Of a stretch of 64,000 nt of DNA, positions 33,630 to 43,784 are shown piece after piece (position 1 is the stretch's first letter; the number at the start of each line of letters is the position of its first letter). Origin of the DNA: Bythopirellula goksoeyrii (GTDB taxonomy: Bacteria > Planctomycetota > Planctomycetia > Pirellulales > Lacipirellulaceae); the NCBI RefSeq assembly GCF_008065115.1, contig NZ_CP042913.1:2578338-2642337 (forward strand), given 5' to 3'. The notes under the pieces were generated by a model, which ran no database searches, had not been told where the DNA came from, and saw only the letters and a program-made list of their open reading frames with translations. A program made the position numbers and the translations under genes.

Positions 33630-33707
33630 CTGTCATAGCGCCGTCCCGGTGGGACTTTCGGTCACCGGACGATAGCAGTTGCTTTGCACGATGCACACTT
33701 GCTGAAT

Positions 33708-33734
33708 GTCGCCTTTCGCGGAGCGAAAGACGAC
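33708..33734. terminator. Hairpin after purQ
   Basis: A 12-bp stem GTCGCCTTTCGC/GCGAAAGACGAC with one mismatch and a 3-base loop, 17 bp beyond the purQ stop. It probably marks the end of the minus-strand tyrA-purL-purQ transcript. It has no T-run. Confidence 0.5.
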
Positions 33735-33750
33735 ATAAAGTGATCGGCCC

Positions 33751-34515
33751 TCAGTTAAAATACCGCACCGCATTGCGGAAAAGCGCTAGCCCAGCCCCCT
33801 CGCCGCGAACTTCGCGACGGGTCCAGCTGGGGTGCTGCGTGAAGTCGACAAAGCGCTCCGGGTGGGGCATTAGGCCGAAGACGCGACCCGTTGTGTCACA
33901 CATGCCGGCGACGTCGTGCATGGCTCCGTTGGGATTGAACGGCGGGATCGATCCCTCCACGTCGGCATAGCGAAGTACTAGCTGACCAGCCTGGTCTAAT
34001 CGTTCAAGGGCTGCAGCATCGCGGGTGACGAATTTGCCTTCGGCGTGGGCGATGGGAAGGTACAACTCGTTCATGCCTGAGAGAAACACGCATTTGTCAC
34101 CTGCCGCTTTTAGACCCACCCAACGATCCATGAAGCAGCCAGAGTCGTTCCAGGTGAGCGATGCCGCCGGGCCGGTTTCGTCGTCGGTATCTAACAGGCC
34201 TGATTTGATGAGGACCTGAAATCCATTGCAAATACCTAGCAACAGCTTCCCCGCAGTGCGGAACTCTTGGAGAACCTCGCTTAGATGGTGGCGGATCTCG
34301 TTGGCAAAGATCCGGCCGGCGGCAATGTCGTCGCCGTAGCTAAACCCGCCAGGGATGCACAGCACTTGATACTCGGCGACCAATTGGGGTGCTTCGAGCA
34401 GCCGATTCAGGTGCAGTACGTCGGGCTGTCCCCCCGCCAGTTGGAAGGCATGCGCGGTCTCGACGTCGCAATTCGTGCCGGGCGCCCGCAGGATGAGAAT
34501 TCGAGGTTGAGCCAT
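33751..34515 (-). CDS. purQ: FGAM synthase glutaminase subunit PurQ
   Basis: PurQ supplies ammonia from glutamine to PurL for conversion of FGAR to FGAM in purine synthesis. The 254-residue class I glutamine amidotransferase has ILRAPGTNCDVETAHAF at its N-terminus, the nucleophile-elbow region LLLGICNGFQVL with the catalytic Cys, and GRVFGLMPHPERFVD with the catalytic His. An FSYGDDIAAGRIFA segment is typical of PurQ. It ends the minus-strand operon after purL, with a large palindrome in the 106-bp gap. Confidence 0.95.
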   Translation of the reverse strand: MAQPRILILRAPGTNCDVETAHAFQLAGGQPDVLHLNRLLEAPQLVAEYQVLCIPGGFSYGDDIAAGRIFANEIRHHLSEVLQEFRTAGKLLLGICNGFQVLIKSGLLDTDDETGPAASLTWNDSGCFMDRWVGLKAAGDKCVFLSGMNELYLPIAHAEGKFVTRDAAALERLDQAGQLVLRYADVEGSIPPFNPNGAMHDVAGMCDTTGRVFGLMPHPERFVDFTQHPSWTRREVRGEGAGLALFRNAVRYFN

Positions 34516-34543
34516 GGCGTCTAGGTTTGTTTTCTTGCTTTTC

Positions 34544-34605
34544 TAGCCCTCGCCGGAAGGCGGGGGTTGTTGTTCGGTGAAACCCTCGCCTTCCGGCGAG
34601 GGCTA
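34544..34605. repeat. Large palindrome between purL and purQ
   Basis: 25-bp arms (34544-34568 and 34581-34605) with one mismatch and a 12-base loop, beginning TAGCCCTCGCCGGAAGGC. It shares TAGCC and the CGGAAG core with the palindrome at 2545-2608. Lying inside the purine operon, it could reduce or process transcription into purQ. Confidence 0.85.
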
Positions 34606-34621
34606 CTATTATCTAAGGTGC

Positions 34622-37561
34622 CTACCAAGCGAGTGGTTTTTTCCAAGCTGCTTTCAAATCAGCCAGGCTGGCTGATATCACAGGCGCGGAATCCGTTCTT
34701 TCAGTAATACGCAGTTCAGTGTCTGGCATCGTCCGACCCACGCAGGCGTGTGGCACCCCACTTAATTGCTGCTCGAAGACTTCGGCATCTTCACTGCGCA
34801 CTTCACATAGAAATCGGGTGTTCGATTCGCTGAACAAGCGGGTTGCCGATGGCATCTTGATCTCTTTCACGGGAAGCTTCGCGATTTCAATCTCCGCACC
34901 AATCCCCCCGGCAAAGCACATCTCTGCTGCGGCGACTGCAAGGCCACCCTCGCTCAAGTCGTGGCAAGAGGCCACAAGTCCCTGTGATATCGCTTGATGC
35001 ATCGCTGCAAAAGTCCGCTTGGCAATGGCCGTGTCCACCGTGGGAACATCGCCTCCCTCAAGATCGTGAATCAAGGCAAAATGCGAACCGCCAAGTTCGT
35101 CCTTCGTTTCGCCTACCAGGTATAGAAAACTATCGCAGTGCTTGAGGTCCATCGTCACGGCCGTTGCGACATCGGCGATTTGCCCCAGGGCACTAATGAG
35201 CAGCGTCGCTGGAATCGCGATGGTTTGTTTTTTGCCGTCGTCTCCCACGAAACTGAATTCGTTATTGAGACTATCTTTGCCACTAATGAAGGGGGCTTCC
35301 AGGGCCAGCGAAAGGTCGTGACAAGCCTGTGCCGCTCGGACCAGCGAACCGAGGGTTTCGCTCTTCTCACAATCTCCCCAACAGAAATTGTCGAGCAATG
35401 CAATGCGTACCGGATCGGCACCAACCGCGACGCAATTGCGAATCGCTTCATCAATCGCGCTGGCGGCCATGTGATAAGAATCCAGGTCGCCGTAGCGTGG
35501 ATTAATGCCACACGAGATCACCAGGCCCCGCCGGGAAGTTAGCACAGGCCGGACTATAGCGGCATCGCTGGGACCGTCTTGCTCAACCCCCACCAGAGGT
35601 TTTACGACGCTCCCCCCTTGTACTTCGTGGTCATATTGCCGAATGATCCACTCCTTGCTTGCCACATTGTAGGAGCCGAGGATCTGGAGAAGGTCGGCAG
35701 TCAGATCGCCACTCGCTGTGGGGATCTTTAGCGGTTTCGTTGGAGTAGAAGAATAGCTAGCGGAGCGAATCACGGGAGGCCGGCCATTGTGCAATAAGTC
35801 CATCGCTAAGTCGCCGACCACATTGTCGCCATATTTCAGCACCAGCCGACCGGTGGGGGCAAATTTTCCTATGACCGTGGCCTCGACTCCCTCGGCGGCA
35901 CAAAGAGAGTGAAGTTCGTCCCAATTGGCCGGTGGCACACTAAGCACCATCCGCTCCTGGGCCTCGGAAATCCAAATCTCTGTGTAGGTCAGGCCGGCAT
36001 ATTTCACTGGAGCCCGATCAAGCCACACTTCGGCCCCGATCTCCTCACCCATTTCGCCAACCGCACTGCTAAACCCGCCGGCACCACAGTCCGTAATTGC
36101 AGTAAAAAGGTCCCGGTCGCGAATATCCAACAATACGTCAAGCACTTTCTTCTCTTCGACGGCGTTGCCAATCTGCACCGCTCCGCCGGAAAGCGATTCG
36201 CTCTCGTGCGTTAGCTCGGCACTAGAAAAGGTCGCGCCATGGATTCCATCACGTCCCGTGCGCCCACCGACGCTGACAATCAAGTCATCTGGCTGGGGTT
36301 CCTTGAACGATTTGTCGACGGGAATGATGCCCACGTTGCCGCAGTAGACCAGCGGATTGCCCAAGTAACGCTCGTCAAAACAGACAGCCCCATTTACCGT
36401 GGGAATCCCCATGCGGTTGCCGTAATCGCGGACCCCGCTCACTACGCCTCGCATCACCCGTTTGGGATTCAGCACTCCGCTGGGCAACTCGTCCGCGGGT
36501 GTATCCGGCGGAGCAAAGCAAAAAACATCCGTATTGCAAACCGGTTTGGCCCCCATCCCGGTGCCAATCGTATCGCGAATCACCCCGCCAATGCCCGTGT
36601 TCGCACCGCCGTAAGGCTCCAAGGCGGAGGGGTGATTGTGGGTCTCTACTTTGAAGGCTACGTTAAAATCGCCGTCAAACTTCACGATGCCCGCATTGTC
36701 CTTGAATACGCTCACGCACCAGTCATCCTTACCCCACAGCGAACGCAATTCGGTCGTGGCAGCAAAGATGGTCTCTTTGAGCATATTCTCGAATTGCCGT
36801 ACGCCTGAATCGTCGCTAGCGGCAATGCGGCCGGCCAGCGTCTTGTGACTACAGTGCTCGCTCCAGGTTTGCGCAAGGGTTTCCAGCTCGATGTCGGTCG
36901 GTTCCCGGCCCAACTCAGCAAAATACTGTTGAATCGTTTGCATTTCAGCCAATTGCAAATAGAGCTGTCCTTCGCGACTCAATTGCATCAGCCCCACATC
37001 ATCGAGCCCACTCAAGGTGACCGTGCGAAGCTCGAACTCGTAGTCGCTACCGTGTTGAAGCTGATTGAACGGCAATGGCCCTTCGACGGTTTGCTCGATC
37101 GCGTCGTTAGCCAGAATTCTCTCGGATATCGAGGCAAGCTGATCCTGGCTGGCCCCACTGATCCAGTATTTTCGCAACGTGCGAACTGCTGAAACGCTGT
37201 AGCCAAAATCTCGGATGGCCCCCTCTGCACTCTGGGCGACCGGATCCATGACGCCCGGCTTGAGCAACACTTGCAGGAGCGAGGGACTTTCGCCATTCCC
37301 CTGCCCGGTCGGTGCTGTGGCCAAACGGGAATCTCCAACCTTAGCGACAACCGAGCTTTCCACGGTATTGTCGGCAAAGAGTTCTTCCGCAAGGCGATTG
37401 GCCTGAGATTCGTCGAGCGATTCACTCTCGACCAGAAACCCGCGGGCAGCACGAACCGACAAGCTCGGGTTGATGCCAGATTCAGCCGCCAGTAATGCGA
37501 TTCGCTCAGCTTCCTGGTCTGGCTGGTCAGAAAGCGGGTGAATATCAATTTCCCAAAGCAT
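34622..37561 (-). CDS. purL: FGAM synthase, PurS-PurL fusion
   Basis: ATP-dependent FGAM synthase of the purine pathway, 979 residues from the Met at 37561. The frame is open for 30 more codons, but that would overlap tyrA by over 100 bp. The N-terminal part (about 1-190) has a PurS-like region ([22 protein letters not shown]...VRTLRKY), normally a separate subunit. The catalytic region then follows with [39 protein letters not shown] and [17 protein letters not shown]; a second half carries [11 protein letters not shown] and SCHDLSEGG. The glutaminase is separate (PurQ), so this is intermediate between PurSLQ and the large fused PurL. It overlaps the tyrA end by 17 bp. Confidence 0.93.
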   Translation of the reverse strand: MLWEIDIHPLSDQPDQEAERIALLAAESGINPSLSVRAARGFLVESESLDESQANRLAEELFADNTVESSVVAKVGDSRLATAPTGQGNGESPSLLQVLLKPGVMDPVAQSAEGAIRDFGYSVSAVRTLRKYWISGASQDQLASISERILANDAIEQTVEGPLPFNQLQHGSDYEFELRTVTLSGLDDVGLMQLSREGQLYLQLAEMQTIQQYFAELGREPTDIELETLAQTWSEHCSHKTLAGRIAASDDSGVRQFENMLKETIFAATTELRSLWGKDDWCVSVFKDNAGIVKFDGDFNVAFKVETHNHPSALEPYGGANTGIGGVIRDTIGTGMGAKPVCNTDVFCFAPPDTPADELPSGVLNPKRVMRGVVSGVRDYGNRMGIPTVNGAVCFDERYLGNPLVYCGNVGIIPVDKSFKEPQPDDLIVSVGGRTGRDGIHGATFSSAELTHESESLSGGAVQIGNAVEEKKVLDVLLDIRDRDLFTAITDCGAGGFSSAVGEMGEEIGAEVWLDRAPVKYAGLTYTEIWISEAQERMVLSVPPANWDELHSLCAAEGVEATVIGKFAPTGRLVLKYGDNVVGDLAMDLLHNGRPPVIRSASYSSTPTKPLKIPTASGDLTADLLQILGSYNVASKEWIIRQYDHEVQGGSVVKPLVGVEQDGPSDAAIVRPVLTSRRGLVISCGINPRYGDLDSYHMAASAIDEAIRNCVAVGADPVRIALLDNFCWGDCEKSETLGSLVRAAQACHDLSLALEAPFISGKDSLNNEFSFVGDDGKKQTIAIPATLLISALGQIADVATAVTMDLKHCDSFLYLVGETKDELGGSHFALIHDLEGGDVPTVDTAIAKRTFAAMHQAISQGLVASCHDLSEGGLAVAAAEMCFAGGIGAEIEIAKLPVKEIKMPSATRLFSESNTRFLCEVRSEDAEVFEQQLSGVPHACVGRTMPDTELRITERTDSAPVISASLADLKAAWKKPLAW

Positions 37562-38390
37562 CTCGAACCTGTTTTGCTCTTTCCAAAGTTTCTTGAAGTG
37601 GTCGCCACTCAGAGTTTGCCAGTTCAGTGCGTAGTTTGGCAAGCTGCTCAATCAAGCGATCAAGCTCTTCCAGCACTGCCGGGGCGTTTTGGGCGAATAT
37701 CTGGGTCCACAATTCGGGGTCCCCCGCCGCGATACGTGTCGTGTCAGCCCATCCGGTTGCCGCCAGTGGCAAATATTCTGCAGGGGTATTGGCTGCCAAG
37801 GCCGACGCAACCAAATGTGGCAAGTGGCTGGTCGCTCCCACCGCACGATCGTGCTGCTCGGGATCCATTTCCAGAACATGGGCGCCCAACGACTTCCAAA
37901 ACTCTCTTGCCAGCCGAGTCAGCTCAGCCGGCGTTGCATCGGTAGGTGTAACGACCACAGTGCGGTCGGCGAATAAATCAGCCCGTGCGTTCTCCGGCCC
38001 CGTGCGATGATCGCCCGCTAGCGGATGGCTTCCGACAAATTGCGCCTTCGAACTTGAGAGTTTCTCCTCGATCTGTCGGCAAATCAGGGTTTTGGTGCTA
38101 CCGACGTCGGTTATCAGTTCTGCCTTGGTAGCAGCAACTATTTGACAGACGTGTTCCACCACAGACGCCACCGGGGTGGCTACAATCACAATCTGGGCAT
38201 CCGCCACCGACGCGGCAAGGTCGGTCGATCCTTTGTCGATCGCTCCCACAGCCAATGCTTTGTCGAGTGATTCCTGGCGACGTCCGCAGCCGACGACCCT
38301 TGTAGCCAACTTTCGCTCCCGCAGTGCCAAGCCAATCGATCCTCCGATTAGACCAACCCCGACAATAGTTACATTCGTGGCTACTGACAT
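37545..38390 (-). CDS. tyrA: Prephenate dehydrogenase
   Basis: An NAD(P)-dependent dehydrogenase of tyrosine synthesis that decarboxylates prephenate to 4-hydroxyphenylpyruvate. The 281-residue protein has the Rossmann start [20 protein letters not shown] (8-27), [26 protein letters not shown], the [18 protein letters not shown] active-site segment with its His, and the C-terminal helical dimerisation domain. ATG at 38390 is chosen because the Rossmann motif then starts near residue 8; the frame is open upstream. First gene of the tyrA-purL-purQ operon. Confidence 0.93.
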   Translation of the reverse strand: MSVATNVTIVGVGLIGGSIGLALRERKLATRVVGCGRRQESLDKALAVGAIDKGSTDLAASVADAQIVIVATPVASVVEHVCQIVAATKAELITDVGSTKTLICRQIEEKLSSSKAQFVGSHPLAGDHRTGPENARADLFADRTVVVTPTDATPAELTRLAREFWKSLGAHVLEMDPEQHDRAVGATSHLPHLVASALAANTPAEYLPLAATGWADTTRIAAGDPELWTQIFAQNAPAVLEELDRLIEQLAKLRTELANSEWRPLQETLERAKQVRDALGN

Positions 38391-38938
38391 GCGAAGGTGG
38401 GCTAACTGGATTATTTGGCTCGGTTGGGGTGAGACTTCACTAGGTCCCACGCCTGGCAACGTGGCAGAAAGATATCGAAGTGGGCATTCTAGCAAAGTAC
38501 GTCCACTTTGCAGGGGGGATAGTCAGCAATTCTTAGTGCGACAGTTCGTCACTTTAGAAATCAGGCGGGAAAATCAGTGGTCTCCATGTTGCACTTCACG
38601 GAATGCCCAATTTCCAATGACCAGCGAGCTTCGATTGCTCCTCTGAACTGGTCATTGGGATTTGCTCATTGGCCATTTTGAGTCCTTGGGCGTTAGACTC
38701 GGCACAATATGACCAATTTTCGCGTTCGGAAGGGGCGTATGCAAAAGGACCAAAAAAAGAGAAAAATTCTGACTTTCGCTAGAGGATATCTCTCACGAGT
38801 CCCCCCTATCGCGGTAAAATACCCTACGGTTAAGAACACAGTTAGGACTGCTTGCTAGCAGGGAAAGTTTGTCGGAAAATGCTAAGTGCGAAGGGATTTG
38901 TGCAATCAGGCCGTTCACTTTTATTGGGGACATTTGCC
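38391..38938. other. Divergent intergenic region
   Basis: 548 bp between tyrA (minus) and the DUF1573 gene (plus). No gene is supported. It contains an inverted repeat (38614-38658) and probably both promoters. Confidence 0.5.
38614..38658. repeat. Inverted repeat CCAATGACCAG
   Basis: Perfect 11-bp arms (38614-38624, 38648-38658) with a weaker outer extension (CAATTT/GGATTTG). It lies between divergent genes. Confidence 0.7.
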
Positions 38939-40018
38939 ATGTTGCGCGTTGGGTTTCTGAATCTGTTGGTGTTGGGGAGTTTCGCTCTCGGCCAGGCCTC
39001 TGCTCAAGAGTGGGCCGAAAAGATGTTCAACACACTTGAACACGATTTTGGCACAGTCGCCCGGGGTGCCGAGACCGTTTACAAGTTCGAGATCACCAAT
39101 CTCTACAAGCAACCCATGAAGATCTTGGGAGTTCGCTCGAGTTGTGGCTGCACGTCTCCTTCGATCGAGAACAAGGTCATCAACACCTACGAAAAGTCCT
39201 ATCTCGTTGCGAAGTTCAACACGCACACTTTCGTAGGTCGACATGGTGCAACTCTAACCGTCTCTTTCGGCGCACCCTACTCGGCTGAAGTTCAGGTGCG
39301 TGTCCATGGCAATATCCGTGGCGACGTTGTCTTCTCTCCTGGTGCGGTCGAATTTGGCAAGGTCGATGAGGGAGATACCAAGGAGCAGCGGCTTACGGTT
39401 AGCTACGCCGGCCGCGACGACTGGAAAATCACCGACATCACGAACGACAACGACAATTTCGAAGTGGAAATGGATGGAGGGACCCGCACTGCTGGAAAGG
39501 TCACCTACAATCTCGTGGTGCGAATGAAGGACAATGTTTCCTCAGGATTCGTGAAGGATCAACTGACTGTCGTAACCAACGACTCGCGGGCAGAAAGTCA
39601 ACGCATTCCGTTGTTTGTCAGCGGACACGTGGTCCCCGAGATTTCCGTAACTCCTGAAACATTGGTTCTGGGGTCCGTCAATGCTGGCGAGCCCGTCACG
39701 AAGAAAGTCGTCGTGCGTGGCAAGAAGCCCTTTAAGATCCTCGACGTCAATTGCGGCGACAACTGTTTCTCGTTCAACACCGACGAGGACTCCAAGGAAC
39801 TTCACTTGGTAGAAATCACCTATCTTCCTGGCGATCAACCGGGCCCAGTCAAGGTGCCAGTGACGATCACCACCGATCGTCCTAATCGCAACCCGACACT
39901 CACGGTTTCTGCCGACGTCGTCGCGAAACCTGCTGCCGCCGAATCGCAAGCCGAGAACGACAATCAGTCGAAAATATCAACAGGAGCATTGACTGTGGCC
40001 GATTCAGCCAGCAAATAG
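38939..40018 (+). CDS. Exported DUF1573 protein
   Basis: A 359-residue exported protein with tandem immunoglobulin-like (DUF1573/HYDIN-type) domains. A signal peptide MLRVGFLNLLVLGSFALGQ precedes QEWAEKMFNTLEHDFGTVARG. The DUF1573 hallmark SSCGCTSP with a Cys pair is near 63-70, and a second CG-D-N-CF pair lies at about 270. Gly-rich and acidic turns suggest stacked beta-sandwiches. Function is unknown; such proteins are abundant in planctomycetes. ATG at 38939 has GGGGA 8-10 bp upstream; in-frame Mets at 38852 and 38879 are alternatives. Confidence 0.8.
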   Translation: MLRVGFLNLLVLGSFALGQASAQEWAEKMFNTLEHDFGTVARGAETVYKFEITNLYKQPMKILGVRSSCGCTSPSIENKVINTYEKSYLVAKFNTHTFVGRHGATLTVSFGAPYSAEVQVRVHGNIRGDVVFSPGAVEFGKVDEGDTKEQRLTVSYAGRDDWKITDITNDNDNFEVEMDGGTRTAGKVTYNLVVRMKDNVSSGFVKDQLTVVTNDSRAESQRIPLFVSGHVVPEISVTPETLVLGSVNAGEPVTKKVVVRGKKPFKILDVNCGDNCFSFNTDEDSKELHLVEITYLPGDQPGPVKVPVTITTDRPNRNPTLTVSADVVAKPAAAESQAENDNQSKISTGALTVADSASK

Positions 40019-40046
40019 CAGACTCGCGAGAATACAGGAAATGCTA

Positions 40047-41033
40047 CTAGTGCACAGACTCTGACGGAACTTTCTTAGCATCCAAGAGATCCTCTGCTTT
40101 TCCACTTTCCTCAGGCTCTGCGAATTCTTCTGCAGGGGGATGATCTCCCCGCAGCCGCGTATAAACGTGGGTAAATTCTGCTCCGTACAAACAGATTAGT
40201 GCAGAGTAGTAAACCCATACCAGGAACACGACAAACGACCCCGCGGCTCCATACGCACTGGCGAACGTTGCGTGCCCTAAGTAGATCGCAATGATGAACT
40301 TCCCAAAGCTAAAAAGGAGCGAAGTGACCACTGCTCCCAGAATCACATTGCGCCAGGGAAGCCTCACATCTGGCAGGAACTTGTAGATCATCGCAAAAAG
40401 CATTGCAACCAGAAGAATCCAGGTTGCGAAGTTCAAACTGCTCCACAGCCAAGCTCCCGAGGGAATCCATTCATCTAACCGCCTTTGAAAAATCTGCAGG
40501 ATCGTACTGAGCACAAGTGAGATCACCAGTAAGAGCCCGACCATCATTGCAATTCCAAACGAACGGACTCGAGCCATGAGAAATTGCTTCACTATGCTGG
40601 CCTGCAACTTAGGCTTCACTCCCCAGATTTCGTTTAGTCCCGATTGGAGTTCCAGAAACACCATCGTGGACCCAATAAGGATTGTGAACAAACTAACGAG
40701 AAGACCGAACGGAGTTCGAGCAGAGGCACTCGCTTGCTCAAGCACCACTTCGATGGCCTTCGCTCCTTCCGCACCTATTAGAATACCCAACTCATTGGCT
40801 AAGTCTCGCCGAACGGTAAAGTCAATTTCGTCCAAGAGCAAGCTACCGATCCACTCGGTAACGATGAGAACTGGCGCAAGCGAAAAAATCGTATAAAAAG
40901 CAATCGCTGCAGCCATGCGAAAGGTATTGTCTTCCCACCAATCCCAAGAAGTCTCTTTCAAGAGGGTCCAACCGAAGCGAAGTCTATTGTTCCAATCTCT
41001 TGAAAAATGCGATTTCTTTCTATGAACAAACAT
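40047..41033 (-). CDS. YihY/BrkB-family inner-membrane protein
   Basis: A 328-residue integral membrane protein of the YihY (formerly RNase BN, BrkB) family, with about six membrane segments between 40 and 275. Diagnostic stretches are MAAAIAFYTIFSLAPVLIV, GLNEIWGVKP and GAAGSFVVFLVWVYYSALICLYGAEFTHVY. Some relatives have been tied to serum resistance or lipid transport, but the function is open. Acidic C-terminus (PAEEFAEPEESGKAED). It converges on the DUF1573 gene with a 28-bp gap. Confidence 0.88.
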   Translation of the reverse strand: MFVHRKKSHFSRDWNNRLRFGWTLLKETSWDWWEDNTFRMAAAIAFYTIFSLAPVLIVTEWIGSLLLDEIDFTVRRDLANELGILIGAEGAKAIEVVLEQASASARTPFGLLVSLFTILIGSTMVFLELQSGLNEIWGVKPKLQASIVKQFLMARVRSFGIAMMVGLLLVISLVLSTILQIFQRRLDEWIPSGAWLWSSLNFATWILLVAMLFAMIYKFLPDVRLPWRNVILGAVVTSLLFSFGKFIIAIYLGHATFASAYGAAGSFVVFLVWVYYSALICLYGAEFTHVYTRLRGDHPPAEEFAEPEESGKAEDLLDAKKVPSESVH

Positions 41034-41302
41034 GCTTCAGGGAGAAATTGGTTGTTTAAGGCGTTAACTGCGTCATCTTGCACCAACTTGGTCGCTTGGA
41101 AACCAGTTGATGCTGCTCGGTTTCGAGAAAAAATGCAGATCAAGTCACTTAACAATACACACCCTTAAGGCTCCTCACAGAACATGGTAGGCTCTGCAGA
41201 GTATCGAATACCTAGTCCATGCCGTTAAAGGAATAACGAACGAAGTGCCCGCTCAGTGTCTGGGTGCCTCGCACAAGAAGTTAACCCAGAATTAGCAAAA
41301 GC

Positions 41303-42682
41303 ATGATTCATGCCGTAATGATCGCCGATGCCACACCTGAACCTTCTGCTGGCTGGATTATGGCCTTGTTTGGATTGGGGATGCTCATCACCTACATCGG
41401 CGTGGCAGTAGAGAGGTTCCACAAGACAGTAGCTGCTCTCACCGGCGCTGTAGTCTTGCTTGTGCTCGCCCTCTTACTGGGAGTGATTGACGAGTATGAC
41501 ACGATCTACGACATACTATCTCACGACCTAAATATCTTTGGCGTGATCATCGGAACGGGAATCTTGGTGGATGTCACGAGCCGGAGCGGGTTATTTCATT
41601 TTCTGAGCATGCTCCTAGTCAAAGCGACAGGGGGGCGCGCTGCAGCTTTATACTTCGCGATGTGCGGATTGACATTCCTATTCGTTGCCGTGCTTACAAT
41701 CGTGCCAGCAATGCTCATACTCAGTTCGCTGGTACTCGTGATCTGCCGGGCATTGGATTACGATCCCAAGCCTTTTCTGCTCTCCGTGGCAATCTGTGCC
41801 AACAGCGGTGCAATCGTTACTTTTGCAAGTGGGTTGCCAAATATCATGATTGGCACCCAGGTTGGAATTCCTTACGAGCAATTCTTGATGGTCTCAGCGC
41901 CATACGCCTTCATTAGTTTTCTGATGGCCTTGGTCGTGTTGCGAATTGCATTTCGCCATAGCTTGCCATGGCAACAAACAGCGGAGGAACAATTGGCCCT
42001 CCGAGAGCGTATCAATCAATTCGATCCATGGGCATTGGTCGAGAATCGCTGGGTCCTTTATCGCAGCGCTGTGATCTTAGTGGCGACGGTAATTGGCTTT
42101 GCACTTGCCCAGCAATTGGGGGTGGGAATGGATTTCATTGCCATGGCCGGCGGGACGGCCGCCCTGCTATTTGCCGGTCGCAGCGTGGAGGACTCCATCT
42201 CCAAGGTGAATTGGACGGTCATCCTATTCTTCCTCGGCTTGTTCGTGATTATCGGCTGCGTCAAAGCAACCGGGGCACTGGCTTGGCTTGCCGAACAGGT
42301 CGTCCACTTGTCCCAGGGCCAGATTGCGGCATTGGTACCTCTGCTGGCCGCGTTCTCAGCCATTGCCTCGGCATTTGTTGACAATATCCCCGTGGCAGCG
42401 ACCCTCATTCCCGTAGTAAGCCAAATTGGTGCTGGCTCGCTACCCGCCGAACCTCTATGGTGGACGGTAGTCCTCGGCTGCAACTTGGGGGGCAACGGCA
42501 CACCGATTGGTTCGATCTCGTGTGTGATCGCTCTCTACACTCTCAAGAAGGAAGTGCATCAAAACGTCGGCTGGGGAGAGTTTATCAAACTCGGGGGAAG
42601 TATCATGACTATACAAGTCGCTGGAGCTATCGTCTATTTGCTCCTTTTGCACTACATGAACTGGATTCCCGCATTGCCTTAA
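41303..42682 (+). CDS. SLC13/ArsB-type ion transporter
   Basis: A 459-residue membrane protein of the ion transporter superfamily with about 11-12 helices. The paired-repeat architecture and segments GVIIGTGILVDVTSRSGLF, CANSGAIVTFASGLPNIMIG and VDNIPVAATLIPVV, plus CNLGGNGTPIGSISCVIAL, match SLC13/CitM/ArsB-type permeases; the NIMIG and NGTPIG loops are the usual re-entrant ion-binding turns. The substrate is uncertain (dicarboxylate, arsenite, Na+/H+). The coupling to the next gene (about 4 bp) suggests joint regulation. Confidence 0.85.
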   Translation: MIHAVMIADATPEPSAGWIMALFGLGMLITYIGVAVERFHKTVAALTGAVVLLVLALLLGVIDEYDTIYDILSHDLNIFGVIIGTGILVDVTSRSGLFHFLSMLLVKATGGRAAALYFAMCGLTFLFVAVLTIVPAMLILSSLVLVICRALDYDPKPFLLSVAICANSGAIVTFASGLPNIMIGTQVGIPYEQFLMVSAPYAFISFLMALVVLRIAFRHSLPWQQTAEEQLALRERINQFDPWALVENRWVLYRSAVILVATVIGFALAQQLGVGMDFIAMAGGTAALLFAGRSVEDSISKVNWTVILFFLGLFVIIGCVKATGALAWLAEQVVHLSQGQIAALVPLLAAFSAIASAFVDNIPVAATLIPVVSQIGAGSLPAEPLWWTVVLGCNLGGNGTPIGSISCVIALYTLKKEVHQNVGWGEFIKLGGSIMTIQVAGAIVYLLLLHYMNWIPALP

Positions 42683-42686
42683 CTTG

Positions 42687-43661
42687 ATGTCGATGTACCG
42701 GCATCACTTTCCAATTCTACTTATGTTTGAACCAACACAACGCGAAGTCGATAACACACTCGAACAGTCGATGGCTATGTTCCAACGAGCAGAAGTTGGA
42801 GAAGTGCCCGCACTAGAACCTCGAAAGCCTGGACGTATTTTACTCGTCTTGGATGGTTTCGCGCAAGACGAACTGGGGATCGGCATTGTAGACCGACTGC
42901 GTCAACGACTGGGATGCCAAGTAGCCATCTTAGACCTGGGAACCGCTAAATCCACGAGCAAGCACATTTCGATTCCCGATTGGTCAGAGCAATTGGATCC
43001 CGATAGCATTTCACCCGACCAGCCGGAGCCTTACGAAAAGATTCTCGCAGCGGTCTCCGATTGGCAGGCCGAGCTTGCCTTGGTTCCCTGCCCCTTTGGG
43101 AGAGACTTCGAATCCATCGGATCGGATAGCACTGGAACAGTGATCGATGTCTTACTGGCTCGATCGCCAGTGCCGGTGCTGACGACAAGGGCTCCATTTC
43201 ACCCTAAGGGCGACGTCTTCAGTCGGATGAGGATCATGTTGTTCGGTGAAAATGAAGCGGCAGCCATGGCAGCGCGTTGGTCCGTAGGGCTAGTCCATCC
43301 TGAAGGAAGTCTTGAACTGGTCCTCATAGTTGAAGAAGAATTCTATGAGAATGTGCGTGAAGCAATGAACTCGATCAAGCCCGATGTAAAAATCAGTATC
43401 GAGTCGCTAGAAAATGCTTTGGTGCAAACTCATGCCCGTTTGCATGTTGCATTGCAACGCTCCGCCGCAAAGCTAGGATTCGACTATTCACTCAACGTGC
43501 AACCTCCGGGGGAGCGTAAACCCTTGCGCGTGGACGATCCTGCCAGCACTCCCCCACTCTTAGTTCTTGCCCACGAACGCACTGACAGTGCTTCCCAGGG
43601 TCATGTTAGCAGCTACATTCGTAATTCACCCAACCCCGTCTTAATTATTCATGTTGATTGA
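42687..43661 (+). CDS. UspA-like protein paired with the transporter
   Basis: A 324-residue cytoplasmic protein with two weakly conserved universal-stress-like halves. RILLVLDGFAQDELGIGIVDRLRQ opens the first, VIDVLLARSPVPVLTTRAP closes it, MRIMLFGENEAAAMAARWSVGLV opens the second, and SSYIRNSPNPVLIIHVD closes it in the usual Usp manner. The ATP-binding G-2X-G-9X-G(S/T) loop is not intact. USP domains attached to or beside transporters are thought to be regulators. Start at 42687 (or 42723), directly after the transporter stop. Confidence 0.7.
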   Translation: MSMYRHHFPILLMFEPTQREVDNTLEQSMAMFQRAEVGEVPALEPRKPGRILLVLDGFAQDELGIGIVDRLRQRLGCQVAILDLGTAKSTSKHISIPDWSEQLDPDSISPDQPEPYEKILAAVSDWQAELALVPCPFGRDFESIGSDSTGTVIDVLLARSPVPVLTTRAPFHPKGDVFSRMRIMLFGENEAAAMAARWSVGLVHPEGSLELVLIVEEEFYENVREAMNSIKPDVKISIESLENALVQTHARLHVALQRSAAKLGFDYSLNVQPPGERKPLRVDDPASTPPLLVLAHERTDSASQGHVSSYIRNSPNPVLIIHVD

Positions 43662-43784
43662 ATGGCATAAGTATTCTGCAACCACGATGCAAATCATCCG
43701 TGAGATAGCGCACTGAACTTGGGGTATTCAAAACACTAAGGTCACACCCAAACTCGCATTGATACTTTTTTGCTTTAAACTTCT

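Larger units (their letters stand above)
32675..33750. other. 1.1-kb region without a supported gene
   Basis: The first 350 bp after attC 2 could be a third, decayed cassette: open frames at 32681-32863 and 32712-32939 (plus) and an antisense one give no recognisable product. The remainder is intergenic DNA with several inverted repeats (33227-33307, 33581-33629, 33708-33734), annotated separately. Confidence 0.55.

Noticed and set aside
36239-36808. Antisense frame inside purL
   Set aside because: purL has conserved catalytic motifs across this region; the antisense product shows none.
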